A stretch of 11,888 bases of DNA from Calditrichota bacterium. GTDB taxonomy: Bacteria; Calditrichota; Calditrichia; RBG-13-44-9. Where the stretch lies: NCBI GenBank assembly GCA_024276455.1, contig JAJRXE010000458.1, forward strand, positions 1 through 11,888, written 5' to 3'. The notes under the pieces are model-generated. The model had not been told where the DNA came from. It searched no databases and saw nothing but the letters and a program-made list of their open reading frames with translations. Each line of letters begins with the position of its first letter. Position 1 is the stretch's first letter. Positions 1 through 6,167 of this stretch are shown piece after piece. Made by a program: the position numbers and the translations under genes.

Positions 1-708
1 CATCCCGCCGGACTGGTCGCTGCAGGCGTTCACCCCAGCCCCATGCCGTACTGCGACGTGGTGACAACCACCACCCACAAAACCCTGCGAGGTCCCCGGG
101 GCGGCATGATTTTGATTGGTAAGGACAAAGAAAACGATATGGGCATCGTGGCGCCCAAATCCGGACGAGTAAAAATGATTTCCGAGGTGATCGACAGCAA
201 CGTGATGCCGGGCATTCAGGGTGGTCCCCTGATGCACATTATTGCCGCCAAAGCGGTGGCGTTTAAAGAGGCGCTGGAGCCCTCCTTTAAAGACTATGCC
301 CGACAAATTGTTAACAACGCGAAAGCGCTGGCTAACGAACTTATTGAACTGGGTTACGACATTGTCTCCGGCGGGACGGATAATCACGTCATGCTGGTGG
401 ATTTAACCCGAACCGGCATCACCGGCCGCGACGCGGAAAACGCTCTTCACGACGCCGGAATCACCGTGAACAAGAACATGGTACCATTCGACGAGCGAAG
501 CCCCTTCGTCACCAGTGGAATTCGGCTGGGTACTCCCGCTCTCACCACCCGCGGATTCAAAGAAGAAGAAATGAAGCGGGTGGCACGACTCATTGACCGG
601 GTGTTGAAAAACCTGGGCAACGAGAAGATTTACGCCCAGGTCCGGGGCGAAGTCCAGGAAATGTGCAACGCCTTCCCCCTGTACGATTTCGGCAAAGAAT
701 TGTCCTGA
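1..708 (+). CDS. glyA: Serine hydroxymethyltransferase, 3' part (5' end outside window)
   Basis: This cytosolic PLP enzyme converts serine and tetrahydrofolate to glycine and 5,10-methylene-THF, the main source of one-carbon units. The reading frame is open from base 1, so the N-terminal part lies outside the window. The fragment begins with HPAGLVAAGVHPSP and then VVTTTTHKTLRGPRGG. The Lys of THK (bases 79-81) is the PLP-binding lysine, and the Arg of TSGIRLGTPALT (bases 523-525) matches the substrate-carboxylate arginine of the family. The segment between GGMILIGKD and NVMPGIQGGPLMH is longer than in E. coli GlyA and resembles the extended form of Bacteroidota-type enzymes. A strong hairpin terminator follows 20 bases after the stop, so this is probably the last gene of its unit. 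The identification is secure. Confidence 0.97.
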   Translation, partial: HPAGLVAAGVHPSPMPYCDVVTTTTHKTLRGPRGGMILIGKDKENDMGIVAPKSGRVKMISEVIDSNVMPGIQGGPLMHIIAAKAVAFKEALEPSFKDYARQIVNNAKALANELIELGYDIVSGGTDNHVMLVDLTRTGITGRDAENALHDAGITVNKNMVPFDERSPFVTSGIRLGTPALTTRGFKEEEMKRVARLIDRVLKNLGNEKIYAQVRGEVQEMCNAFPLYDFGKELS

Positions 709-728
709 ATTTCCGATTCGACCCTTTA

Positions 729-772
729 GCACCTTCCCCAACCTGCCGCAAGGGGAAGGTGCTTTTTATTTT
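729..772 (+). terminator. Rho-independent terminator of glyA
   Basis: An 11-bp perfect stem (GCACCTTCCCC at 729-739 pairing with GGGGAAGGTGC at 752-762) has a 12-base loop and is followed by TTTTTATTTT. It starts 20 bases after the glyA stop. Confidence 0.92.
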
Positions 773-780
773 CCCATTCC

Positions 781-833
781 CTGCCACAGCCACCTTTTTC
801 AAACTGTCAGAATAGTCTGCCAGCTTTTCAAAC
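781..833 (+). repeat. Imperfect direct repeat CTGCCA...TTTTCAAAC
   Basis: CTGCCA followed by a run ending CTTTTTCAAAC (781-804) recurs as CTGCCAGCTTTTCAAAC (817-833). The two copies share the blocks CTGCCA and TTTTCAAAC but differ in the spacing between them. They lie between the glyA terminator and the proposed hsp20 promoter. They could be regulator half-sites or chance; nothing else identifies them. Confidence 0.3.
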
Positions 834-865
834 ATTTCCAGCGCCAGCAAACAAAAGCAAAAAAT

Positions 866-895
866 TTTTCAGGCTTTCGGTGAATCTGGCATAAT
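866..895 (+). promoter_or_regulatory. Predicted promoter of hsp20 (extended -10)
   Basis: The -10 hexamer CATAAT (890-895) is preceded by TG at 887-888, giving an extended -10 (TG-N-CATAAT). A weak -35 TTTTCA (866-871, 4 of 6 matches to TTGACA) lies 18 bases upstream. The predicted start near 902 would leave a leader of about 150 bases before hsp20. No CIRCE element or clear sigma-32 consensus is visible. In 709-1055 the gap otherwise holds only the terminator, the direct repeat, the palindrome and the ribosome binding site. Confidence 0.45.
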
Positions 896-916
896 ATTCT
901 TACAAATTGTAAGAAT
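896..916. promoter_or_regulatory. 21-bp perfect palindrome, likely operator upstream of hsp20
   Basis: Two perfectly complementary 10-base arms (ATTCTTACAA and its reverse complement) flank a single central A. The site begins at the base right after the proposed -10 hexamer and would cover the transcription start, the usual place for a repressor operator. There is no T-run, so it is not a terminator. The TACA-N3-TGTA core loosely recalls BlaI/CopY-type operators (TACA-N2-TGTA), and the overall form recalls Fur/PerR-type boxes. The actual regulator cannot be named. Confidence 0.6.
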
Positions 917-1040
917 CTGATCGCCTTCCGGCCACTCTTCTTAATTTCAATAATATCAATTACATAGGAATTGTTCTGTTTTTGGCATTTTGTTTGTAAT
1001 AAAAGTGGGTGGAATGTGAAAAACAAAAAACCCAAAATAG

Positions 1041-1052
1041 AAAGGAGGTGAG
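1041..1052 (+). promoter_or_regulatory. Very strong ribosome binding site of hsp20
   Basis: AAAGGAGGTGAG matches the complement of the 16S rRNA tail (CACCTCCTTT) over its whole length. GGAGG lies 7 bases before the ATG at 1056, which fixes the start and predicts high expression. Confidence 0.9.
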
Positions 1053-1055
1053 AGT

Positions 1056-1508
1056 ATGGCACTGGTAAGATGGAGTCCGTATCGGGATTTGATGAACATT
1101 CAGGATGAATTCAATCGGATGATCGATCGTTTCTTTGGCCGCGATTTCTTCGGCGATCTGGAGTCCATTTCTACCGAGGTGTTCTATCCGGCCATGGACG
1201 TCAAAGAAACCAAAGACAAATTCATTGTGACGGCTGAATTACCGGGCATGAAAAAAGAAGACATCCACATTAAATTCCAGGATGGTGCTCTGATTCTGGA
1301 AGCCGAACGGAAAGAAGAAAAAGAGGAGAAAGATCAAAACTACCATCGTCGGGAACGTCATTACGGTAAATTCTACCGTTCTTTCCTGTTGCCCACCAAG
1401 ATTCAGGCGGATAAGATCGAAGCGAAATACAAAGACGGTGTGCTGACCATCGAGCTGCCGAAAGCCGAAGAGGCCAAGCCGAAAGAAATCGAGGTCAAAG
1501 TGAGCTAA
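1056..1508 (+). CDS. Hsp20/alpha-crystallin small heat-shock protein
   Basis: This is an ATP-independent cytosolic holdase chaperone that binds unfolding proteins and hands them to DnaK/ClpB. Its 150 residues are typical of bacterial class A small heat-shock proteins. An N-terminal arm (residues 1-45, with DLMNIQDEFNRMIDRFF) precedes the alpha-crystallin domain (about 46-137). The domain contains the VTAELPGMKKEDI strand region, the family signature KDGVLTIELPK (126-136), and a charged Glu/Lys-rich loop at about 84-95. The tail carries the I-x-V motif (Ile145-Glu-Val147) that docks into neighbouring subunits during oligomer assembly. The gene is monocistronic, with a long leader, a palindromic candidate operator upstream and a terminator directly downstream. 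Family assignment is certain; the paralogue name is not. Confidence 0.96.
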   Translation: MALVRWSPYRDLMNIQDEFNRMIDRFFGRDFFGDLESISTEVFYPAMDVKETKDKFIVTAELPGMKKEDIHIKFQDGALILEAERKEEKEEKDQNYHRRERHYGKFYRSFLLPTKIQADKIEAKYKDGVLTIELPKAEEAKPKEIEVKVS

Positions 1509-1530
1509 TAAAGTTGACCCTCCTCTTCCG

Positions 1531-1561
1531 GATAAGGCGGGTATCTCCCGCCTTATCTTTT
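1531..1561 (+). terminator. Rho-independent terminator of hsp20
   Basis: An 11-bp perfect stem GATAAGGCGGG (1531-1541) pairs with CCCGCCTTATC (1547-1557) around a 5-base loop, followed by TTTT. It starts 22 bases after the hsp20 stop and separates hsp20 from the rhomboid gene. Confidence 0.9.
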
Positions 1562-1661
1562 ACCGGCTGCTCTCACCCGGTCCTCTCCTATTCCGGAAAA
1601 TTAACTTTTCTTTACCGGGTGAAACGGTTATATTAATGCGAAAAACAAAACAACTTACTTT

Positions 1662-2372
1662 ATGATACCGTTACGCGACACGATTCCCTCTCGCTCTTTT
1701 CCTTTTGTCACCATCAGCTTAATTGTGGTGAATTCCCTTTTTTTCCTTCTTGAACTGATGTTAGGTCCCCACCTGAACGACTTCATTAAAATGTTCGGGG
1801 TGATTCCGGCCAAGTATTTCTGGTTGGCAGAGCATCAGCCGGGAAACCTTTACGAGCGTTTTTTTCCGCTGTTGTCTTCCATGTTTCTTCACGGCGGCTG
1901 GTTTCATCTAATCGGTAACATGTGGTATTTGTGGATTTTTGGCGACAATGTGGAAGACGCCATGGGTCACGGGCGGTTTTTCATTTTCTACCTTCTGAGT
2001 GGTTTGGGGGCAAGTCTGGTTCACATTTACATCAACGCCTCCTCTCCGGTGCCAACCATCGGTGCCAGCGGTGCCATCTCAGGAGTCATGGGAGCGTATT
2101 TTATTCTCTTTCCCCATTCGCGGGTCGTTACCATCATCCCCATTTTTTTCTTCATCGAAATCATCGAAATTCCCGCTTTTTTCTTTCTGGGATTCTGGAT
2201 ATTCCTCCAATTTTTTCAGGGAACCGCTTCCCTTTCCCTGCCGGATCAGGTGGGTGGAGTGGCCTGGTGGGCGCATCTGGGGGGATTCGTCCTGGGCGCT
2301 TTGCTTTCTTTCCTGTTTGTTAACCGCCAGCGCTACCGCAGGGCGACTTTCTACCACCGTTTTTTCATGTAA
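1662..2372 (+). CDS. Rhomboid-family intramembrane serine protease
   Basis: This polytopic inner-membrane protease cleaves transmembrane segments of other membrane proteins; its substrate is unknown. The 236 residues show the rhomboid core. HGGWFHLIGNM carries His82 and Asn86 (the oxyanion-hole pair, spaced as in E. coli GlpG). GASGAISGVMG carries the nucleophile Ser136, and AHLGG carries the catalytic His205. About six hydrophobic helices are visible (roughly 13-34, 66-90, 105-121, 135-150, 155-185 and 203-220). All catalytic residues are present, so it should be active. The ATG at 1662 is the only good start, but no clear Shine-Dalgarno site precedes it. A TATATT at 1629-1634 could be a -10, without a convincing -35. 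Its stop lies 3 bases from the stop of the convergent carbonic anhydrase gene. Confidence 0.94.
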   Translation: MIPLRDTIPSRSFPFVTISLIVVNSLFFLLELMLGPHLNDFIKMFGVIPAKYFWLAEHQPGNLYERFFPLLSSMFLHGGWFHLIGNMWYLWIFGDNVEDAMGHGRFFIFYLLSGLGASLVHIYINASSPVPTIGASGAISGVMGAYFILFPHSRVVTIIPIFFFIEIIEIPAFFFLGFWIFLQFFQGTASLSLPDQVGGVAWWAHLGGFVLGALLSFLFVNRQRYRRATFYHRFFM

Positions 2373-2375
2373 ACG

Positions 2376-2933
2376 TCATCCCTTTGCCCGGGACAGATAA
2401 CCGAAAGTCAACTTTTTGTAAGTGTCAATCACCTTGCGGCAAAAGTTCTCCACGGCCGGGGTGTATTCCTGCAAACGGTTCAAATCTTCCGGGTAAACAA
2501 TTGTATTGTTAGCAGGAATCACCTTTCGCGCCGGAATGGTCACCATTTCCACCACCGCATTATGCAAAACCACCACATCTTTTTCTAAAAAAGCATTGTA
2601 CACCACGGCATTGAATCCGATCAGACAGCCCGACTCGATGGTACAGGGGCCGTGGACAATGGCACCATGGGTAATGGACACGTTGGGACCTATATGTACA
2701 GATTTGCCCTTGGCAGAATGAATAATGACCCCGTCTTGAATATTGCAATTCTCGCCAATAATAATCGGTTTTACTGTTCCATCATCGTCATACTCATCAG
2801 CCCGGATGACCGCCATCGGCCCCACGAAGCAATTGTCCTTAATGATCACATTCCCAATAATGACCGCTGTGGGATGGACATACGTACTGGACGAGATTTG
2901 TGGCACATCGCCCCTGGTGTTCGGACCAATCAT
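2376..2933 (-). CDS. Gamma-class carbonic anhydrase-like hexapeptide-repeat protein (Cam/CamH type)
   Basis: The protein is predicted to be a trimeric left-handed beta-helix enzyme for reversible CO2 hydration. Its 185 residues contain repeated [IV]-G-x-x hexapeptide turns from about 20 to 145 and a C-terminal helix (149-175). The three metal-ligand histidines of Methanosarcina Cam are matched by His72 (VIIHS), His89 (SITH) and His94 (IVHGP, five residues later as in Cam). Arg44 and Asp46 (VIRAD) and Gln66 (NIQDG) match further Cam active-site residues. VTIPARKVIPANNTIV also resembles the corresponding Cam segment. The long acidic loop that holds Cam's shuttle Glu84 is missing, as in CamH, but a different acidic loop (DEYDDDG, 46-52) is present. 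It is the last gene of a three-gene operon, 24 bases after the 4-TM gene, with a Shine-Dalgarno AGGGAGA at 2938-2944. Related hexapeptide proteins (PaaY/CaiE type) remain possible. Confidence 0.85.
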   Translation of the reverse strand: MIGPNTRGDVPQISSSTYVHPTAVIIGNVIIKDNCFVGPMAVIRADEYDDDGTVKPIIIGENCNIQDGVIIHSAKGKSVHIGPNVSITHGAIVHGPCTIESGCLIGFNAVVYNAFLEKDVVVLHNAVVEMVTIPARKVIPANNTIVYPEDLNRLQEYTPAVENFCRKVIDTYKKLTFGYLSRAKG

Positions 2934-2957
2934 GGTGTCTCCCTTTTTTAATTTTTT

Positions 2958-3509
2958 TCACCTTTCGCTATTTTTGGCATCCTGTTCTTTCCGCACCTCT
3001 TTCATTAAATAAGGAATGTCAAAAAACAGGTCCTTGCGAGGATAATTCATCATCAGAGAGTAAAGCCCCACTATGAAATAAATGTGCATGTTGCGAGAAG
3101 CAAAAGTTACCCAATAGTACAGCACACCTACCAAAATAAGTCCTCCGCCTAACCACCAGACCCGCAGAATTTTGGGGCGCAATCGCTCTCCAAATTTCCG
3201 AAGCAGGTCGGTCTCATCCACCCCGGGAAACTTTTGTACAATCTTTTTCAGCTCCGCCTCAAAATATCGCAGGCTAAAATACTTCCGTTTTAGACGCAGA
3301 ATAGCCACAGCCAGCAGGATGGCCACCAAAAAACTAATCGTGTCGAACGTTCGCGAAAAAGCCAAAGCCGTGGGAAAACTTGGGGCATAAAAATGATGCA
3401 ATAACGACAGTACGTACGCCGCGGTGGAAATAAACACAATTATCTGCCATTGCGTACGAAGTCTGCGGACATATTTCTCGAGAAAGACCTCGGCATTGGT
3501 ATTTTTCAT
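2958..3509 (-). CDS. Uncharacterised four-helix membrane protein
   Basis: I do not recognise this 183-residue protein. It has four probable transmembrane helices (about 21-38, 56-72, 115-134 and 140-156) arranged as two hairpins. A charged cytoplasmic-looking segment (73-113, rich in Lys, Arg and Glu, with FEAELKKIVQKFPGVDETDLLRKFGERLRPK) separates them. Both termini are charged and there is no signal peptide or cysteine motif. The start ATG at 3509 has a good ribosome site, AGGAG, 7 bases upstream. The gene follows the 8-TM gene by 15 bases and precedes the carbonic anhydrase gene by 24 bases, so all three are almost certainly co-transcribed. A shared membrane role with the 8-TM protein is inference only. 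Confidence 0.8.
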   Translation of the reverse strand: MKNTNAEVFLEKYVRRLRTQWQIIVFISTAAYVLSLLHHFYAPSFPTALAFSRTFDTISFLVAILLAVAILRLKRKYFSLRYFEAELKKIVQKFPGVDETDLLRKFGERLRPKILRVWWLGGGLILVGVLYYWVTFASRNMHIYFIVGLYSLMMNYPRKDLFFDIPYLMKEVRKEQDAKNSER

Positions 3510-3524
3510 ATGTTGCTCCTGGAA

Positions 3525-4379
3525 TTAGTTGTTTGTTTCTTCGATCTCCCGGGTGGCGCCCACCGGAATTGCGGTAAGAAAAAACAGGATCCGGTCGCTG
3601 AGTTCTCCCACCAGAATCATGAGGGCAACAACCTGAAAAGGTAAGGCAGAGAACCACAATCCCCACACCAAATACACGAGTGGCATGGCCAGGCCAAAAA
3701 CAAAGCGCACCGTAAAGAGCATGAAAAAGCGGTTAAGAAGAAGTTGCACGGTCTGGCGAGTAACCTGGCTGGCGCGATTTAAATATCGTAAACGGCTCCA
3801 CATGGTTAAAATCCGGAGCAGAATGGTAACCAACAGAATGAATCCCAAGGTGCGATGGAGAGCCGGTTCGGAGAAGAAGAGAAATCCCCAGGCGACTGTT
3901 AGGGCAGTGACCGATTGGCTGAATACTCCGGCGGTGGTGGGATGTCGCCAGGCGGGACGATTCGCTCCAAAAATGTAAAAATGAATCTCCGAATACAAAA
4001 GGTACACCGCCACCAGGAAAGTCAGAAAATCCAGCTGGGGCACCGCTTTCCCGAGTTTAACAAACACAAATTGCAACCATTGCAACAGGCTAAATAGCAA
4101 AAGCGGAACGAACACCCCCGCCTTTTTAAGCATCTCCCCCAACTGCAATGGGCTGCTCCGACGCGTCAACCAGAAATAAGACATCCAGACAAGGAGGTTG
4201 AGGCCCAACAAATAGAGAACCTGCGACCGAAAAAGGCTAAGATAAACGTTGAACTGCTCACTAAAAGTCAAATAAGTAATTAGAAAGGAAGCGGAAAAAC
4301 CGGCTAAATTAAGATGCAGGAAATAACTGAAAAGAATTTCCGGTAATTGTTGAAAAGGCTGTTCGCTACGGACGGCCAT
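3525..4379 (-). CDS. Eight-helix membrane protein, possibly DmsC-type anchor subunit
   Basis: About eight transmembrane helices are visible in 284 residues (roughly 15-38, 50-71, 86-107, 116-137, 153-170, 175-194, 218-242 and 246-270). Length and helix number match DmsC, the quinol-oxidising anchor of DMSO-reductase-type enzymes (about 287 residues in E. coli). Supporting features are the early LPEILFSYFLHL, the NRPAW...TTAGVFSQS segment between helices 4 and 5, and the helix-8 GELSDRILFF near a glycine-rich end, all resembling the DmsC/NrfD-like pattern as I remember it. No molybdopterin or iron-sulfur subunit gene lies in the window, so an electron-transfer role is unproven. It is the first gene of the operon that continues with the 4-TM protein and the gamma carbonic anhydrase. 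No strong Shine-Dalgarno site precedes the ATG at 4379. Confidence 0.75.
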   Translation of the reverse strand: MAVRSEQPFQQLPEILFSYFLHLNLAGFSASFLITYLTFSEQFNVYLSLFRSQVLYLLGLNLLVWMSYFWLTRRSSPLQLGEMLKKAGVFVPLLLFSLLQWLQFVFVKLGKAVPQLDFLTFLVAVYLLYSEIHFYIFGANRPAWRHPTTAGVFSQSVTALTVAWGFLFFSEPALHRTLGFILLVTILLRILTMWSRLRYLNRASQVTRQTVQLLLNRFFMLFTVRFVFGLAMPLVYLVWGLWFSALPFQVVALMILVGELSDRILFFLTAIPVGATREIEETNN

Positions 4380-4450
4380 GAGCGGAATTCCAGTTAAAAG
4401 TTCACGTTAATAACGGCACGATTCTCTGTTTAAGCTCCCAAATTCGCCCC

Positions 4451-4479
4451 AATTTAGTGATTCCCTTCCCTGATTCCAA
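4451..4479 (-). promoter_or_regulatory. Candidate promoter of the membrane-protein/carbonic anhydrase operon
   Basis: On the minus strand TTGGAA (4479-4474) and TAAATT (4456-4451) are spaced by 17 bases, each matching 4 of 6 consensus positions. They lie between the terminator of the upstream radical-SAM gene and the operon start at 4379, where a promoter is required. The match is modest. Confidence 0.35.
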
Positions 4480-4511
4480 TGAAAATCCCCCGAAAATCGG
4501 CCCGGGGTAAC

Positions 4512-4554
4512 GAAAAATAAGCGATATCTCGAAAAACGATTCGAAATATCGCTT
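4512..4554 (-). terminator. Terminator of the KamA-like gene
   Basis: AAGCGATAT (4519-4527) pairs with ATATCGCTT (4546-4554). After one mismatch the stem continues with TCGA/TCGA (4529-4532 and 4541-4544) around an 8-base loop. On the minus strand the hairpin is followed by ATTTTT. It lies 60 bases beyond the radical-SAM stop and isolates that gene from the operon downstream. Confidence 0.8.
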
Positions 4555-4613
4555 ATATATGGTGGATCAAAAAACTCCCGGTTCAGCCATGGAACGGTTT
4601 TCAAACCTTCCGG

Positions 4614-5747
4614 TTAAAACTCATCGAAAAACTGGTAGGACTGGTGGAGGAAGGAAAACTCATCCACCTTTTCGCTGTAATCGTCGAACCAATAGGCCTC
4701 GGGATTGCGTTTGTAAATCAGCAATTGGGCTTTTTGAGCGGGATTTGCCGCCCGGTGGTAGCGGAAGAAAATGTGCTCTTCGGTCATTCCCAGCACTTCA
4801 ATCTTCCCGGTGGTGTGAGACATGACCAGCTTGGCGCGTTTGGCCAATCCCGAACCAATCATCCGGGCCTGCTCGAAAATTTCCAGGGCTTCTTCGATCG
4901 GCACAGCGAACATCTTATTCCCCAGGGTCGGTCGATTAATAAATACGTAGTAGGGCGGAACACCGACGTACGACAGCTTATTAAACAAATCGCCCAGCAC
5001 CTGAACGTTGTCATTAATTCCGCGCAGCATGGGGGTCTGGTTGGTAATAATAACCCCCGATTTAATCACCAGATCAATTGCTTCAATCGCCTGTTCGGTT
5101 AATTCCCGGGGATGATTAAAGTGAGCCATTAAATAAATTCGCTTTTCCGGGGTGCTGAATTTGTTAAACACGTCCAGCAAAGCCGGATCGTCCAGGAAAC
5201 GGTAAGGGTTAAACGCCAACATCTTGCTGCCAATCCGGATAATCTGAACATGATCGATTTCGCGCAGCTGGCGAATAATATTCTCCAGCTTGCGGGTCGA
5301 AAGCAGCAGGGGATCGCCACCGGTTAACAGCACATTGTTGATGTCGGTGTTCTCCCGAATGTACCGAAGCCCCTCCGACAAATCCCGGGCAATTTCGTCG
5401 TTAATATCCATAAAGATTCTCTTCCGGAAGCAAAAACGGCAGTACCCCCCACACACATCGTTTACCAACAGCAAGGCGGTGTACTGGTATTTGTGCTCCA
5501 GACCGGGGGCTTTGGTGTAAAGATGCTCGTTCGAGGCGTCTAACTGCCCCCAATTTTCCAGCTCTTCCAGGGTGGGGATAATGATTCGCCGGATCGGATC
5601 GTTGGGATCGTCCCAATTAATCAGGGACTGGTAGTAATTGTTCGTTCGAAACGCAAACTTTTTGGTGACGGTTTTTAGTTCTCTTTTCTCATCCCTGGAC
5701 AATTCAGCTATTTTTTCAATATCCCGAATATATTGAATTTTCCTCAT
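4614..5747 (-). CDS. KamA-family radical-SAM aminomutase-like protein
   Basis: The protein belongs to the lysine 2,3-aminomutase family, PLP-dependent radical-SAM enzymes that move an amino group between adjacent carbons. Its 377 residues compare with about 416 in clostridial KamA and 342 in EpmB. CGGYCRFC (Cys99, Cys103, Cys106) is the CxxxCxxC cluster motif; these are its only cysteines, so KamA's zinc cysteines are absent. Arg108 matches the KamA carboxylate arginine (R134). LLTGGDPLLL (140-149) is the SAM-binding GGDPL region. Lys315 in SHTTGKIEVLG is the likely PLP lysine. PYYVFINRPTLGNKMF (265-280) aligns without gaps to KamA PYYLYQCDLSEGLEHF, placing Arg272 where KamA has Asp293. Lysine is therefore an unlikely substrate and an acidic amino acid more likely (inference). 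The start ATG at 5747 has a strong Shine-Dalgarno. The gene is monocistronic, with no beta-lysine acetyltransferase or EF-P gene nearby. Confidence 0.88.
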   Translation of the reverse strand: MRKIQYIRDIEKIAELSRDEKRELKTVTKKFAFRTNNYYQSLINWDDPNDPIRRIIIPTLEELENWGQLDASNEHLYTKAPGLEHKYQYTALLLVNDVCGGYCRFCFRKRIFMDINDEIARDLSEGLRYIRENTDINNVLLTGGDPLLLSTRKLENIIRQLREIDHVQIIRIGSKMLAFNPYRFLDDPALLDVFNKFSTPEKRIYLMAHFNHPRELTEQAIEAIDLVIKSGVIITNQTPMLRGINDNVQVLGDLFNKLSYVGVPPYYVFINRPTLGNKMFAVPIEEALEIFEQARMIGSGLAKRAKLVMSHTTGKIEVLGMTEEHIFFRYHRAANPAQKAQLLIYKRNPEAYWFDDYSEKVDEFSFLHQSYQFFDEF

Positions 5748-5753
5748 AACAAA

Positions 5754-5762
5754 CCCTCCTTA
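5754..5762 (-). promoter_or_regulatory. Strong ribosome binding site of the KamA-like gene
   Basis: On the minus strand TAAGGAGGG lies 6 bases before the ATG at 5747 and fixes that start. Confidence 0.85.
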
Positions 5763-5792
5763 GTTTATGGTAATCAGTTTAAAATATCTGAC

Positions 5793-5809
5793 GTTTAATT
5801 TTGTTAAAC
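5793..5809. promoter_or_regulatory. Inverted repeat upstream of the KamA-like gene
   Basis: GTTTAA (5793-5798) and TTAAAC (5804-5809) form a 6-bp inverted repeat with a 5-base spacer, about 46 bases upstream of the start. A further TTTAAA-type block lies nearer the gene (5778-5783). The AT-rich setting makes chance a real possibility. It could be an operator at the promoter, since TTAACA/TATTTT on the minus strand overlaps it as a weak promoter with a 15-base spacer. Confidence 0.3.
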
Positions 5810-5820
5810 ATATTTAATTT

Positions 5821-6167
5821 TCCCTCTTTTACCCCACCCTATTGAAGTAGAAAATCCCACTGCCCTTCCCCAAAAAGAGTAGAGTTTACTAATCGCAGAA
5901 TTAATCCAGAATTCGCTTCTTTTTCCGTAACGTGAGCTTCCGAAAATGGACCGGACGAACTCAACAAAGAGAAGGATGAATCATCATCCAGAGAAGAAGA
6001 ATCTTGGAATTTAATATAATAAAAATTTCTCTAATTTTCAAGATTCAATAAAAATTCTTACAAATTAGTCAATATTGCTAAATTTTTTGCCATATTTTTG
6101 CATATTCGGGATTAATTTCCATTTTCGAGGAATAAACTGCAGGACGGATTTTTAGATTCCGGACAGA
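5821..6167. other. AT-rich gene-free stretch between the glycosyltransferase and the KamA-like gene
   Basis: Together with 5748-5820 this makes a 420-base gap. I see no credible ORF or RNA gene. It holds two imperfect hairpins: GGATGA/TCATCC at 5974-5989, and a longer one at 6001-6044. It also holds a 13-base copy of the left arm and centre of the hsp20 palindrome at 6054-6066. Terminator function for the glycosyltransferase operon and promoter elements for the KamA-like gene are expected here, but no strong consensus stands out. Confidence 0.6.
6001..6044 (-). terminator. Possible weak terminator of the glycosyltransferase operon
   Basis: ATCTTGGAATTT (6001-6012) can pair with AATTTTCAAGAT (6033-6044) with one G-U pair and one mismatch, around a 20-base AT-rich loop. 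On the minus strand it is followed by TCTTCTTCTC, which is pyrimidine-rich rather than a clean T-run. It lies about 120 bases past the glycosyltransferase stop. The support is weak. Confidence 0.3.

Noticed and set aside
896..916. Palindrome as a terminator or CIRCE element
   Set aside because: It has no T-run and only a one-base centre, so it cannot form a normal terminator hairpin; the sequence does not match CIRCE.
1922..2400. Two overlapping 133-residue plus-strand ORFs within the rhomboid gene
   Set aside because: They are other frames of the rhomboid gene, which carries all catalytic motifs.
4405..4415. CGTTA-A-TAACG palindrome upstream of the 8-TM gene
   Set aside because: Only 5-bp arms; expected by chance in AT-rich intergenic DNA and no second copy was noticed.
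4644..5102. 152-residue plus-strand ORF opposite the KamA-like gene
   Set aside because: It is antisense to conserved radical-SAM coding sequence, shows no family motif, and has no ribosome site.
5946..6014. 22-codon ORF (MDRTNSTKRRMNHH...) in the gene-free gap
   Set aside because: No ribosome binding site, no recognisable feature, and this length is expected by chance.
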